Source of the DNA: Haladaptatus salinisoli
GTDB taxonomy: Archaea; Halobacteriota; Halobacteria; Halobacteriales; Haladaptataceae
Assembly (NCBI RefSeq): GCF_020614375.1
Contig: NZ_CP085333.1
Span: 186,001-250,000, forward strand
DNA: 64,000 nt
Reading direction: 5' to 3'
The notes below the pieces were generated by a model. It worked only from the letters and a program-made list of their open reading frames with translations, had not been told where the DNA came from and did not search any database. Made by a program: the position numbers and the translations under genes. This document shows positions 54,577-63,985 of this stretch, piece by piece; position 1 is the first letter of the stretch, and every line of letters starts with the position of its first letter.

Positions 54577-55271
54577 TATTTGAACACCTCCGCATCACTG
54601 CCGAAGATGATCTCCATCGCTTCGTCGTTGAAGAATGGTTCTGCACCCCGGCGGTCAAGTTCGGTGGCGATTTCGTCGGCCGTACCGACGAGGATAGCAT
54701 CAGTACTGCACTCCTCGGCGCAGGCGGGTCCCTTACCCACCTCCTGCTGTCGTTCCTCGCACATGGTACATTTATCCATGATACTGCCGTTACCGACGAG
54801 CTTAGCACTTCCATCGTCGGAACTTGGGAACTGAGGCGCACCGAATGGGCAGGCAGACAGGCAGTATTGACAACCGATACAGAGATCGTCGCGAACCTCC
54901 ACGAAACCATCGTCCTTTTTGATGAGTGAGTCAGTCGGACAGACCGAGACGCACGGGGCGTTTTCACAGTGATAACACTGCATTGGAATACTGGTCTCAC
55001 CCGGCTTCTTGCCCTGCTGGAGTGCTTTCGCACTGTTACTGTTGAGCCCCTCCGCGGCCTCTTGCCCTTCCATCATCGTGGCGATGCTGATGCGCTGTTC
55101 GTCGGCGGGAACGTCCCATGTCCGTTTACACGCGACCACGCATCCACCGCAGTCGATACAGGCCTCGACGTCCGGAAAGATTCGGACACCGTCCCCTGTG
55201 CTCATCACCCCTTCTCGCATGACCTCCTTGTCGGAATCGGGTTTGCCGTCATTAGATTGGTCTTTTGACAT
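54576..55271 (-). CDS. Four-cluster ferredoxin subunit of formate dehydrogenase (FdhB/FdnH-like)
   Basis: The start at 55271 (MSKDQSNDGKPDSDKEVMRE) is chosen over a basic 34-residue extension. Four Cys clusters are seen: CIDCGGCVVACKRTW, CYHCENAPCVSVCPTD, CIGCQYCLSACPFG and CTMCEERQQEVGKGPAC with EEC. It wires electrons from the molybdenum subunit to the membrane subunits. The C-terminus lacks the membrane helix of E. coli FdnH. It starts 10 bp after the catalytic subunit gene. Confidence 0.93.
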   Translation of the reverse strand: MSKDQSNDGKPDSDKEVMREGVMSTGDGVRIFPDVEACIDCGGCVVACKRTWDVPADEQRISIATMMEGQEAAEGLNSNSAKALQQGKKPGETSIPMQCYHCENAPCVSVCPTDSLIKKDDGFVEVRDDLCIGCQYCLSACPFGAPQFPSSDDGSAKLVGNGSIMDKCTMCEERQQEVGKGPACAEECSTDAILVGTADEIATELDRRGAEPFFNDEAMEIIFGSDAEVFK

Positions 55272-55281
55272 TTTTACCACC

Positions 55282-58200
55282 TCATTGCACGGTTGAGTGG
55301 TCGCGGACGTCGAAGTCCTTCTGCGACCCAATACCCTCGCGGTCCTGCGGGAACTCCACGTCGAATCCGACAATCTTCCCGTCTTTCAACATTTCGAGGT
55401 CCCTGAGTTTGCTCTTCGTCGCCGGTTGCACCTTCACCATCGCAGCCTTCGTCTCTTGCATCTGGGTTTCGGCGTCGTACCCCCGTGACGTGATGATGTT
55501 TACGCTGTCCCCGATGGCGAACGGCGCGAGACCGTCCGGGTATCTATCCTCCAAGCTCTTCCCATGGTAGACGCCCCCCCAGTGGAACGGGAGGAACACC
55601 TCCTTCTCGCTCGGTCGGTGTGTCACCCGCGCCTTCACGAGCACTGACCCGCGGTCAGTTGTCGAGACGATCACGAGGTCTCCGCCGTCGATGTCCATTC
55701 GTTCGGCCATCTTCGGGTGTATCTCGGCGTACATATGGGGTTGAAGATCTGCGAGGAAGATGTTCGAACGCGACTCTGAACCGCCGCCCTGATGTTCGAC
55801 CTGCCGCCCGGTGGTCATGATGATATCCATTCCCTGCTTGTGAGCTGCGGCGGTCGCCTGCTGTTGAATCGCTGCGTTGTTCTGGTCGAGCCCGAAAAAG
55901 TTCTGCTGGGCGCCGTTCGCGGGCCACTTCTTGACGAGATCCGGTCGTGGACTCTCGATGGGTTCTCGGTGAACTGGTACCACATCGAGGAAGTTCCACG
56001 CCACTGCACGAGCCTTGCCTCGTCCAGTCGGTGCGTCCGGTTGCTTGTGATCGTACTGTTCGTAGTCGGCAGGGTTGATATCGGAGACGGCCTTCTTTGG
56101 CTTGAGCGTTCCATTCTGCTGCATTTGCTTTAGCTTCCTCGCGGCGTCGTACACTGACTTATCCGCCCGAAGCGCGAACTCGTACGGCACTGAGAGCGCG
56201 TCAGGATTGGTAATATCCTCCGGCCAAACCGTCGAGAAGCCGGGATATTCGGGGATACCCTGAATTTGCCCTTGCCCGTTCCACCAGTCGGGATTGTAGG
56301 GGGCGCGCAGTAGATCCAGTCCCTTTTCCCCGTGCCGTTTGACCGTCTCGTTGAACGGGTACTGCTTTTGGGACGGTGCTTCCCCAGTCTTCACCTCCTG
56401 TTGCCACTGTTGTTTGGTCGGTGCTTTTGCCCCCCACCGAGCGCGGAAGTCCTGTCCGCCCTTTCGTGGGTCAAGATCATCCCGCCAGATGATGGGCGTT
56501 CCTGGGTGACCCTCACCCCAACACGGCCACGGCAACTGCCAGTATTCGCCCTCAACCGGCCCGGATTTCGCCTCGAGATCCTCGGTGCTGAACGCATAGT
56601 CGTACTCGTACTGGCGCTGGAGTCGCTGGGGATCCTGTTGGTAGCCGATGGTACGGACGCCGAGGTTGATCTCCTTCAGACACTGCTCATAGGTGTTCTT
56701 CCCGTTAAATAATTCAGAGCCACCCCCCCAGTCGAAGTGCTCGCCGAAACCAAGTTCGGCGGCCAACTCCTGAATTATCTGCATGTCCGGCTTCGAGTTA
56801 TGGCTCGGCGGTCGAACCGGGTTGCGCCACTGAACGGATCGATGAGAGTTGGTTACCGTGCCGTGGTGTTCGTACTGACTCGACGCGGGGAGAATGATGA
56901 CGCCGTCCTTTCTGTCGGACATCACCGACGCTAGCGAAGGGAACATATCGACGACGACCAACAAGTCGAGGTTCTCCATCGCCTCTTTTTGTTTGTCCAT
57001 CTCGCTGATGGAGTTGACCGAGTGACCGTGGAAAATCGCAGCTCGAACCCGCGTCGGCTGATAGAGTTGCGAAGTGTTCAACCGCTTTTCCTTCGGGAGC
57101 GCAGCCTCGAACCAGCGGGCGACAGTCAGTCCGTACTGGAACATCATCGACCTGTTAGAGACTTCAGTTCCGCCGATGTTCTCGAACGCGGAGACCGCCT
57201 CTGGAGCCTGGTCTTGGAACTTCTGCTTGGACATCTTATCGTACCGCTGATACAGGTCCTTAAAGGACGTACTCCCGCTCGTCCACGGACTCTGGTTCCA
57301 GACGTCTGCCCAATACGCCCAAGAGGCGGGTGAAGAAACGCTGTAATAGCCCGGCAGTATATGGCTGTTTGGACCGAGATCGGTCGCGCCTTGCACGTTC
57401 GAGTGGCCGCGCATGACCTGCAAGCCGCCACCGCTCCGCGCCGCCGACCCGGATGCGAGGCTCAAAAGAGCGTACGCCCGGATATTCTGAGTTCCGTTAT
57501 TGTGCTGGGTACCACCCATCGCCCACTCGATTTGAACGTTCGGTTTATTTTGAATGATGAGGTCGCCGAGTTCCCTAATATCTGCCTTATCGATCCACGT
57601 TATGTCGGCGACAGTGTCGAGGTCGTACTCGCTAAGTTCGACGTCCACGTCCGGCCACCCTTGCACCCGCTCGTTTAGCATTTGTTGGTCGAGTTCACCC
57701 TGCTCTTTCAGATATCGGATGAGCCCCATAATTAGGGCGACGTCAGTGCCGGGACGGATGCGATAGAAGTGATCGGCGTGGGCAGACGTCTTGGTGTATC
57801 GGGCGTCGACCGAGACGATGGTTCCGCCGCGGCGTTGACCTTCGAGGATATGTTGCATCGCAATGGGGTGGGCTTCGGCGGGATTTTGGCCGATGATGAT
57901 ATCGAGGTCGTAGTTTCGATAATCGTTGATGGTGTTCGTCATCGCGCCGTATCCCCATGTGTTCGCCAGCCCCGAGACCGTCGTTGAGTGACAGATCCGG
58001 GCTTGGTGATCCACGTTGGTCGTTCCGAAGAAGGCGGTGAGTTTTCGAAAGGCGTAGGCTTCCTCGTTCGAGTGGTGGGCGCTACCAAGCCACATTACGC
58101 TGTCCGGGCCGCTTTCCTTGCGATATTTCTTTAGCTTACTGCCGACTTCCTTCATCGCCTCATCCCACGATACCTTCTTCCATTCACCGTTTTCGAGCTT

Positions 58201-58554
58201 CAGCGGGTGCTTAAGTCGCTTTGGGGAGTGTTCACTCCCATAAATACCCGCGCCCTTCGAGCAGAGCGATCCGTTGTTGACAGGGTGCTCATGCCACGGC
58301 TCTTGGCCGACGAACGCGTCGCCCCGTCGTTCTCCCTTGAATCCACAGCCGACGGCGCAGAAGTTGCAGATCGTTTTGACCGTCTCGGTCTGTCCTAACG
58401 CACCTTCCGGTTCTTGCTCGCCGGTCTCGCTCTGAGCCAGTATTTGTCCGGTTGCGCCACCGCCGAGCGCAACCGCCCCTGCGAGCGCGCTCGCTTTCAT
58501 GAATGACCGTCGGTCGAGATCGAGTGAAACCGGTTCTGTAGGTTCCGTGCTCAT
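55282..58554 (-). CDS. Molybdopterin formate dehydrogenase catalytic subunit (FdhA/FdnG-like)
   Basis: A twin-arginine signal (DRRSFMKASALAGAVALGGG) exports it. A [4Fe-4S] site follows (Cys63, Cys66, Cys70, Cys98 in ICNFCAVGCGFKG and SLCSKG). QARICHSTTVSGLANTWGYG gives Cys188 as the likely molybdenum ligand, where other formate dehydrogenases use selenocysteine. QNPAEAHPIAMQHI and a late MTTGRQVEHQGGGSESR carry pterin-binding blocks. At 1090 residues it has the full FdnG length. It should oxidise formate outside the membrane. Formate versus nitrate, DMSO or another substrate is inferred from the neighbouring four-cluster and cytochrome genes. Confidence 0.9.
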   Translation of the reverse strand: MSTEPTEPVSLDLDRRSFMKASALAGAVALGGGATGQILAQSETGEQEPEGALGQTETVKTICNFCAVGCGFKGERRGDAFVGQEPWHEHPVNNGSLCSKGAGIYGSEHSPKRLKHPLKLENGEWKKVSWDEAMKEVGSKLKKYRKESGPDSVMWLGSAHHSNEEAYAFRKLTAFFGTTNVDHQARICHSTTVSGLANTWGYGAMTNTINDYRNYDLDIIIGQNPAEAHPIAMQHILEGQRRGGTIVSVDARYTKTSAHADHFYRIRPGTDVALIMGLIRYLKEQGELDQQMLNERVQGWPDVDVELSEYDLDTVADITWIDKADIRELGDLIIQNKPNVQIEWAMGGTQHNNGTQNIRAYALLSLASGSAARSGGGLQVMRGHSNVQGATDLGPNSHILPGYYSVSSPASWAYWADVWNQSPWTSGSTSFKDLYQRYDKMSKQKFQDQAPEAVSAFENIGGTEVSNRSMMFQYGLTVARWFEAALPKEKRLNTSQLYQPTRVRAAIFHGHSVNSISEMDKQKEAMENLDLLVVVDMFPSLASVMSDRKDGVIILPASSQYEHHGTVTNSHRSVQWRNPVRPPSHNSKPDMQIIQELAAELGFGEHFDWGGGSELFNGKNTYEQCLKEINLGVRTIGYQQDPQRLQRQYEYDYAFSTEDLEAKSGPVEGEYWQLPWPCWGEGHPGTPIIWRDDLDPRKGGQDFRARWGAKAPTKQQWQQEVKTGEAPSQKQYPFNETVKRHGEKGLDLLRAPYNPDWWNGQGQIQGIPEYPGFSTVWPEDITNPDALSVPYEFALRADKSVYDAARKLKQMQQNGTLKPKKAVSDINPADYEQYDHKQPDAPTGRGKARAVAWNFLDVVPVHREPIESPRPDLVKKWPANGAQQNFFGLDQNNAAIQQQATAAAHKQGMDIIMTTGRQVEHQGGGSESRSNIFLADLQPHMYAEIHPKMAERMDIDGGDLVIVSTTDRGSVLVKARVTHRPSEKEVFLPFHWGGVYHGKSLEDRYPDGLAPFAIGDSVNIITSRGYDAETQMQETKAAMVKVQPATKSKLRDLEMLKDGKIVGFDVEFPQDREGIGSQKDFDVRDHSTVQ

Positions 58555-58705
58555 GGAATTGTATCACCTGGCACGCGCTATGTGAGCACGTGTCATTGTC
58601 CCTACGTCCTCTTTCGATACTATCTATCATTAACGTTCGGGTGTCGAGGGAACTCGTAGTTACTCTCGAATACACCGTGCTATATGGTGCCTCTTCGCAA
58701 GAACT
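58555..58705. promoter_or_regulatory. Divergent promoter region between fdhA-like and hdr-like operons
   Basis: A 151-bp spacer between the two divergent genes must hold both promoters. No strong palindrome is visible. Shared control of the two transcripts is likely but inferred. Confidence 0.5.
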
Positions 58706-60853
58706 ATGTTCGAGACAACGGTATCAGTAGAGGAAATGAACACCGGGGCGTTCGTCTGTTCCTGCGCCGGAACGTGTGGAGTAGACTTAGACAGTGTCCG
58801 GGAGGGAGTCAAAGGGGTCGACGTGGTCGCGAGTTCGAGCTTGCTTTGCGAAGATGGGCTAAAGGCGATGGCGCAGGTCATCGACGAATACGAACTTGAC
58901 CAGCTTTTGATCACCGCGTCGGAGCCGAAGTGCAAGCGAAAATTCCGCCAGCTCGGCGTCGAGAAGGGACTCCATCCCGAGGCGACTTCGTTCGTGAATC
59001 ACCGCGAAGAGGCCGGTTGGGTACATGACGAACCCGCCGCGACGGCCAAAACCGCGCGACTCATCAACGCCACCTATGCCGGTCTCCACGAGGAAGCCAC
59101 CACACGGAACGTCTCGCGAGAGGCGGGAAAGTCGGTCGCCGTGGTCGGCGACAGCAATGCTGCAGCGGCACTCGCGGCCACCGCAGACGTGACGCTCATC
59201 GCGAACGGAGCGGACTTTACAGACTCCGACGCTGATCTCGACGCGGTTGCCGTTGAACGCGGTCGCGTACTCGGCGTTGAGGGGAGATACGGCGACTTCG
59301 AACTGCAACTCGAAGCCCGCGTTACCGAGGACTGCGTCGGGTGTATGAAGTGCGTCCGCGAAGGACCTGATGGGGAGGTAACGATGTATCCGGTCGATAT
59401 CGAACCGGGCGCGGAAGACGGGGCTTGGATCGAGTGCTGTCCGACCGATGCCATCACGTTAGAGGGCGTCGAGCGAACATTGGAAGCCGACCAAGTCGTC
59501 TACCCCGACGCGGATTCGCGAACGCAGGGTGGTCGCCTTGGCTTCCACACCGGCCCGTTCGACGCGGCCACCGCCGCTACGGTCGAGAGCCTCCTCGGCG
59601 GCATCGAGCAATCGAAACACCTCGATTTCGAGATGGACGTGTGCGCCTCGGGAGCGTCGAGTCAGATGGGCTGTAACGAGTGCGTCGACGCCTGTCCGCA
59701 CGGTGCAGTCGAACGTCCTAAAATCGACGACGTGTCGTTCGACGAGGTTGCCTGTCAGAACTGCGGGGCTTGTACGAGTGCGTGCCCAACCGGAGCGGTC
59801 GAACTTCGCGAGCCGTCGAACGAGCGAATCGCCCGAGAAGTCGAAGCACTGCTCGAACCGCGGGAGAGGGGCGGATGGCTATTCGGCGGCGACGACCCGC
59901 TGGGTGAACAGGTTATCGCGTTCGTTTGCTCGGAGCGCGCGTCGAGCGCGCTCCGCGAGTATGGTCGTAAAGCAGCGGGAGATTCCGATGAGTTCGAATA
60001 TCATCCCGTGCTCCCAGTATCGGTACCCTGTACGGATGCGATCGGGGAAGCCCACGTGATGCATGCGCTGGCCGCAGGAGCCGACGGGGTGGCGCTGCTC
60101 GGGTGCGGCGAAGCATGCAGTCATTCAGGTTCGAAACCGAAGGCAGATCTCGTCGCGCGGCTCAATCGCGCGACGGCCGATTTGGGACTCAGTGACCGCG
60201 TCGCGTTCCTCGCACCCAATCCGAACGCCCCCGACGCGTTCGTCGAATCGCTCTCGGAGTTCGTCGAGAATCTTGACGAATCACCGATACCCGTAGGCGA
60301 TCACGTTGCAACGGGCCACTTGGTTGATGCCGACCGACCAAATCCGTCGTACGACAGCCACGGCTGGACGCTCGAGAGCGTCCGGGTAATCCTGAACCAC
60401 GTCGAACCCGAGCGCGAAGTGATTCGTGGCCTGAAAGACTTTGGACGGATGAAAGTGAACGATGACTGCGTCCTGACGCCGACCTGCTCGAACCTTTGCC
60501 CGACCGACGCAATTCGGCGTCTCGAAGGGAGTCTCCAGTTTAACCATGAGTTGTGCGTTAATTGCGGTCTCTGTGAGGAGGGGTGTCCGGAAGCGGCCAT
60601 CGAAATGATGGATGGACTCGATCTCTCATTACTCCCCGAGAACCGTGAGGGCGACGATCCTGCGTGGATGACGGTTCGCGAGGGCGAGATGCGAACGTGT
60701 ATCCGCTGCGGTGACTCATTCACTAGCGAGGCCTCGGCCCGGAAGATCGAAGACGAGGTCGGCGAAATGGTCGCTGGACTCTCACCGGACTCCGAGCACA
60801 GCGTCTTCGAGTACTGCGGCAAGTGTCGCACGAGCCTTTTATTCGAGGGATAA
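58706..60853 (+). CDS. HdrA/MvhD-like multi-cluster iron-sulfur fusion protein
   Basis: The 715-residue product joins several redox modules. Residues 10-125 resemble the HdrA N-terminus (GAFVCSCAGTCGVDLDSVRE, later NHREEAGWVHDEP). Residues 135-215 have a shortened Rossmann remnant (SVAVVGDSNAAAALAATADV) without the full FAD-binding pattern. Then come ferredoxin clusters (CVGCMKC, CNECVDACPHG, CQNCGACTSACPTG). An MvhD-type domain follows (VIAFVCSERASSALREYGRK, PVSVPCTDAIGEAHVMHALA, LLGCGEAC). Two more clusters (CSNLCPTDAI, CVNCGLCEEGCPEAAI) and a C-terminal CIRCGD/CGKC knuckle finish it. It probably carries electrons between the formate dehydrogenase and a soluble partner. A start at 58736 is also possible. 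Confidence 0.8.
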   Translation: MFETTVSVEEMNTGAFVCSCAGTCGVDLDSVREGVKGVDVVASSSLLCEDGLKAMAQVIDEYELDQLLITASEPKCKRKFRQLGVEKGLHPEATSFVNHREEAGWVHDEPAATAKTARLINATYAGLHEEATTRNVSREAGKSVAVVGDSNAAAALAATADVTLIANGADFTDSDADLDAVAVERGRVLGVEGRYGDFELQLEARVTEDCVGCMKCVREGPDGEVTMYPVDIEPGAEDGAWIECCPTDAITLEGVERTLEADQVVYPDADSRTQGGRLGFHTGPFDAATAATVESLLGGIEQSKHLDFEMDVCASGASSQMGCNECVDACPHGAVERPKIDDVSFDEVACQNCGACTSACPTGAVELREPSNERIAREVEALLEPRERGGWLFGGDDPLGEQVIAFVCSERASSALREYGRKAAGDSDEFEYHPVLPVSVPCTDAIGEAHVMHALAAGADGVALLGCGEACSHSGSKPKADLVARLNRATADLGLSDRVAFLAPNPNAPDAFVESLSEFVENLDESPIPVGDHVATGHLVDADRPNPSYDSHGWTLESVRVILNHVEPEREVIRGLKDFGRMKVNDDCVLTPTCSNLCPTDAIRRLEGSLQFNHELCVNCGLCEEGCPEAAIEMMDGLDLSLLPENREGDDPAWMTVREGEMRTCIRCGDSFTSEASARKIEDEVGEMVAGLSPDSEHSVFEYCGKCRTSLLFEG

Positions 60854-60854
60854 C

Positions 60855-61481
60855 ATGGACGACTACGAAATCTACGACGCCCGACTCGAACTCCTTGATT
60901 ACGCCATCGACACCTTTTGGGACGTGCCGGGGAAATCGTTCGTCGACAACTTGCTCAGCGGTGAGATTCGAATTCCCGACAAGGAGGTCAATCCCGCGCT
61001 AGACGAGGGATTCGCCGAGTTGGAGGGATTCATCGCAGAGAACGACGGCCGGTCGGTCGAAAACGTGCAAGAAGAATTATCAAGCGAGTACACTCACTTG
61101 TTTGTCGGCCCACGCCCTCCGGTACTTGCCCACGAGACGTACTATCGGGACGACGCCGATTTCCTCGGCAAAGGCCTCGCTGACGTGCAAGCGAGCTACG
61201 CAGCGGCGGGGTGGAAACCGCCGGCGGAGTACCCCGAAGAGAGTGACTTCGTCGTGGTCGAGTTAGCCTTCCTTCGATACCTCATCGAGCGACAGCGTCG
61301 GGGCGACGACGAAACGTTTGGCTTCGAACGGGTCTTCCTCGACGAGCACTTGCTCACATGGGTTGATATGTTCGCCGCGGACGTACTGAAGAATACTGAC
61401 GAGTCGTTCTATCGCGCAGGGGCCAAAGTAGTCGAAGGATTCGCGGAGTTCGAGGACGAGTTGGTCGCGCAGATGGTCTAG
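60855..61481 (+). CDS. TorD-family molybdoenzyme maturation chaperone
   Basis: The start at 60855 (MDDYEIYDARLELLDYAIDT), one base after the stop of the iron-sulfur gene, gives 208 residues. The all-helical chain has SSEYTHLFVGPRPPVLAHET and YYRDDADFLGKGLADVQASY, the family's signature region, and VELAFLRYLIERQRRGDDE. TorD proteins hold molybdoenzymes until cofactor is inserted and export is allowed. It surely serves the Tat-exported catalytic subunit encoded divergently. Confidence 0.9.
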   Translation: MDDYEIYDARLELLDYAIDTFWDVPGKSFVDNLLSGEIRIPDKEVNPALDEGFAELEGFIAENDGRSVENVQEELSSEYTHLFVGPRPPVLAHETYYRDDADFLGKGLADVQASYAAAGWKPPAEYPEESDFVVVELAFLRYLIERQRRGDDETFGFERVFLDEHLLTWVDMFAADVLKNTDESFYRAGAKVVEGFAEFEDELVAQMV

Positions 61482-61578
61482 CCTGGTTTCTGCAATGGCG
61501 AGAACTGACGGCAGTACCCCATCGAACAAGGGGATGGTGCCCGGTTCAATAGATCCTCGGCCGACCCATCAGATGGGG

Positions 61579-61815
61579 TCATTCCCTGACGAATAAGATT
61601 GCCCCAAGGAGTGCAACCAACGATGCACCCGCTAGCGCGAGCGCGATGGGCGTCGCTATCGCTATCGCCTGTTCCATTCGAAAGTACCAGCGCCACGTCT
61701 GTTGGGTCTCGGCGACGAATCCAACGAGACCAACCCCAGCTACGACGACGACGAGCGTGCCGAGTAGCACGAGGGGGATCGCCTGCGCTGCTTGCCTGAG
61801 TTTCACTTCACGCAT
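61579..61815 (-). CDS. Small two-helix membrane protein
   Basis: The start at 61815 (MREVKLRQAAQAIPLVLLGT) overlaps the preceding gene's end by 8 bp. Two membrane helices (IPLVLLGTLVVVVAGVGLVG and IAIATPIALALAGASLVALL) flank a Trp-rich loop (QTWRWYFR). No family recognised. It is the last of three tightly packed small membrane proteins. The next protein has a similar WHWS loop, so the two may be distant homologues. Confidence 0.65.
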   Translation of the reverse strand: MREVKLRQAAQAIPLVLLGTLVVVVAGVGLVGFVAETQQTWRWYFRMEQAIAIATPIALALAGASLVALLGAILFVRE

Positions 61816-62104
61816 CACTCCATCGCCTCCGAGCGACGACGAATAGGACGAACAGCGGAACAAGCACGACAAGCAGATACTGCACAAAAAGGCCGACGTA
61901 GCTAAGCGTCGATTCAAGGTGAATCGACCAGTGCCACGTCCCTTTCACCTCCGCGATGATGGCGATAGTTCCGATTATCAACAAGGAAAAACCCAAGAGT
62001 GCTGTCAGCGCATACACCGCCGTTCGGAGGGCGCCTACAAGTTGGTGACGGGTAGAACGGTCGTGTACGCGATGGTGATCCTGTTGGTCGTGTTCGCCTT
62101 CCAT
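61808..62104 (-). CDS. Small two-helix membrane protein with Trp-rich loop
   Basis: The 98-residue product has an acidic, His-rich start (EGEHDQQDHHRVHDRSTRHQ), which may bind metal, then two membrane helices (LTALLGFSLLIIGTIAIIAE and VQYLLVVLVPLFVLFVV) with the loop VKGTWHWSIHLES between. It starts 3 bp after the upstream micro-ORF and overlaps the downstream gene. Function unknown. Confidence 0.65.
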   Translation of the reverse strand: MEGEHDQQDHHRVHDRSTRHQLVGALRTAVYALTALLGFSLLIIGTIAIIAEVKGTWHWSIHLESTLSYVGLFVQYLLVVLVPLFVLFVVARRRWSDA

Positions 62105-62107
62105 GTG

Positions 62108-62248
62108 CTATCCCCAGTACGTCCGATATGCATCGTAGAGGATGATACCGAAAACGAGTACACCGACCGCTACGACCACCGTCGCAATGTTGAGCGAGAG
62201 TGGATGGTGCCCTCCGGTACCACCGTGAATCGGACTAATTATATCCAA
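62108..62248 (-). CDS. Micro membrane protein, probable TTG start
   Basis: A 46-residue frame reads LDIISPIHGGTGGHHPLSLN, followed by one hydrophobic helix (IATVVVAVGVLVFGIILYDA) and YRTYWG-stop. TTG at 62248 is the only reasonable start. The stop is 3 bp before the next gene's ATG, which supports a real gene. The Gly/His segment could bind metal. Family unknown. Confidence 0.5.
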   Translation of the reverse strand: MDIISPIHGGTGGHHPLSLNIATVVVAVGVLVFGIILYDAYRTYWG

Positions 62249-62497
62249 TATTGATGTCCTTTGGGGTACAGTCGCTTAAACGCTTTTGCCCGGTGATTTA
62301 CTCGAAAGGAGCGCAAGGTAACGGAAGACGATCGTTCAAGAGATCGGTTGGGCTCAGTTCGCAGCTGCGGTCCTCCAATTAGACCCACTCTCCATCACCA
62401 GCGCGTGGTTCCCGATTTTTGGATTCGTATCCTCACTCGAATGATTCGTCGGGAAATCCTTTTATCAATCGGGACGCTAGCCCTGTTGACGATTATC

Positions 62498-63736
62498 ATG
62501 GGAACGCGACGCCGCCTGCTCCAGAAGTTAGCGGGGGCGGTTGCTGGGATAGGACTCGCCGGGTGTTCCGCACTCATGGAGGACGACCCTCGAAAGCGTG
62601 CGACACCGCTTGACCTTCCGGCCAACCCGAACGCCGACCGAGTTCCAAGCCGTCAACACGCCTGGAACGCCTTTTCCCGCTCGGATTCCGCAGGTAACTT
62701 GCTTTTACCGCGTCACCATCTCATCCTGCTTCTCTCCCTCTCTTCGGAGCCGTCGGTCGACGCCGCCCGTCGCGTCGAGCGTGCGATGCGGACGTTGGAG
62801 TCCGCGTACGACTGGTCGTCGGACGGTCTGTTCCATGTTCTCGCATGGGGGACGGAGTACTTCGCTCGTTTGGACGCCCTCGATTCGGCTCCGATTCATC
62901 GCCCGACGGTCATTTCGCGAACCGACAATCCGAAGCTACTCGATTTCGATGCCGCATTGGTGCTCGCCAGCGACGCACCCTCGCACCTTCGGGCCGCCGA
63001 ATCGGCCATGTTCGGCGGGAATGAAAAACTCGGCAGCGTCGAAGTCGTTGATCGCCTACGCGACGTGTTCGACGTCGACGAACGACGCACGGGGTTCAGG
63101 GGAAGGGGGCTGCCAGTCGAACACACCGACGCTGAGGGGATCCCGAACAATCCGCCACTCTCCGAAAAAGACCGAATGTTCATGGGGTTTCGATCTGGCC
63201 TGCGAGGAACCCAGGCGAGTGAGGATCGTATTACCATCGAGTCAGGTGCGTTCACGGGCGGGACGACCATGCATCTCAGCCACCTTGAGCAGTCGCTGGA
63301 CGAGTGGTTCGACGCGCTCGACGAGAGCGAGCGCGTCGCACGAATGTTTTCTCCTGAGTTTTCACAGACCGATGTAGCGGGATTCACCGACGCTGTGCCG
63401 TTCGCCGACGCGGTGCGCGAACACGCTCGCGAGTACAACGTGGTTGGACACCAGGAGAAAGTCGCTCAGACGCGGCGGGACGGCAAGCCGGTTATTCTGC
63501 GACGCGATTTCAACACCGTGGACGGTGGTCACGCGGGCGTCCACTTCCTCGCGCTCCAACGGTCGCTCTCGGATTTCGAACGAACCCGAAAGGCGATGAA
63601 CGGCTGGTACCTTCGAGACGATAGTCCGTCGATCACCGAGCGAAAGAACAACGGTATTCTGAATTTCATCACTGTCGTTTCTCGAGCCAACTTCTACGTC
63701 CCACCGCGCGAGAAACGGGCGTTCCCGCGGCTCTAA
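62498..63736 (+). CDS. Dyp-peroxidase-related lipoprotein
   Basis: The start at 62498 (MGTRRRLLQKLAGAVAGIGL) gives a Tat-like signal and lipobox (LAGC, Cys27). The domain has Dyp-type blocks: the strand IESGAFTGGTTMHLSHLEQS, RMFSPEFSQTDVAGF, then REYNVVGHQEKVAQTRRDG, VILRRDFNTVDGGHAGVHFL and LQRSLSDFERT. The GxxDG segment with the catalytic Asp seen in true Dyp peroxidases is replaced (GFRSGLRG), so the chemistry may differ. The 412-residue protein probably sits on the outer face. Heme binding is inferred only. Confidence 0.7.
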   Translation: MGTRRRLLQKLAGAVAGIGLAGCSALMEDDPRKRATPLDLPANPNADRVPSRQHAWNAFSRSDSAGNLLLPRHHLILLLSLSSEPSVDAARRVERAMRTLESAYDWSSDGLFHVLAWGTEYFARLDALDSAPIHRPTVISRTDNPKLLDFDAALVLASDAPSHLRAAESAMFGGNEKLGSVEVVDRLRDVFDVDERRTGFRGRGLPVEHTDAEGIPNNPPLSEKDRMFMGFRSGLRGTQASEDRITIESGAFTGGTTMHLSHLEQSLDEWFDALDESERVARMFSPEFSQTDVAGFTDAVPFADAVREHAREYNVVGHQEKVAQTRRDGKPVILRRDFNTVDGGHAGVHFLALQRSLSDFERTRKAMNGWYLRDDSPSITERKNNGILNFITVVSRANFYVPPREKRAFPRL

Positions 63737-63781
63737 GCGCACCGAATAAAATCGCAAATAATCCCCATTTCCGAGGCGTGG

Positions 63782-63985
63782 TCAATCTTCGAGCTCTTCG
63801 ATAAGTCGTTCTAGTTCTTCAGGGAACTCGATCTCTCCGTCGACCTCGCCGTGGTTAATCTCGTGCGGACCGGTGCCGTGATCCCAGATTTCATGTCCCC
63901 CGTACGTCTCGAATCCGACGCTTGGTCGCCAACCGGAGTCTTTGTGCGTCATGTGGTGACACTCATCGTGGAACGACTTATGCAT
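63782..63985 (-). CDS. His-rich acidic protein, possibly partial
   Basis: Sixty-seven residues: MHKSFHDECHHMTHKDSGWR, then FETYGGHEIWDHGTGPHEIN and an acidic end (EFPEELERLIEELED). Many His residues and one Cys suggest metal binding. The frame stays open to the window edge, so the true start may lie outside. It is convergent to the Dyp-like gene. Family unknown. Confidence 0.5.
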   Translation of the reverse strand: MHKSFHDECHHMTHKDSGWRPSVGFETYGGHEIWDHGTGPHEINHGEVDGEIEFPEELERLIEELED

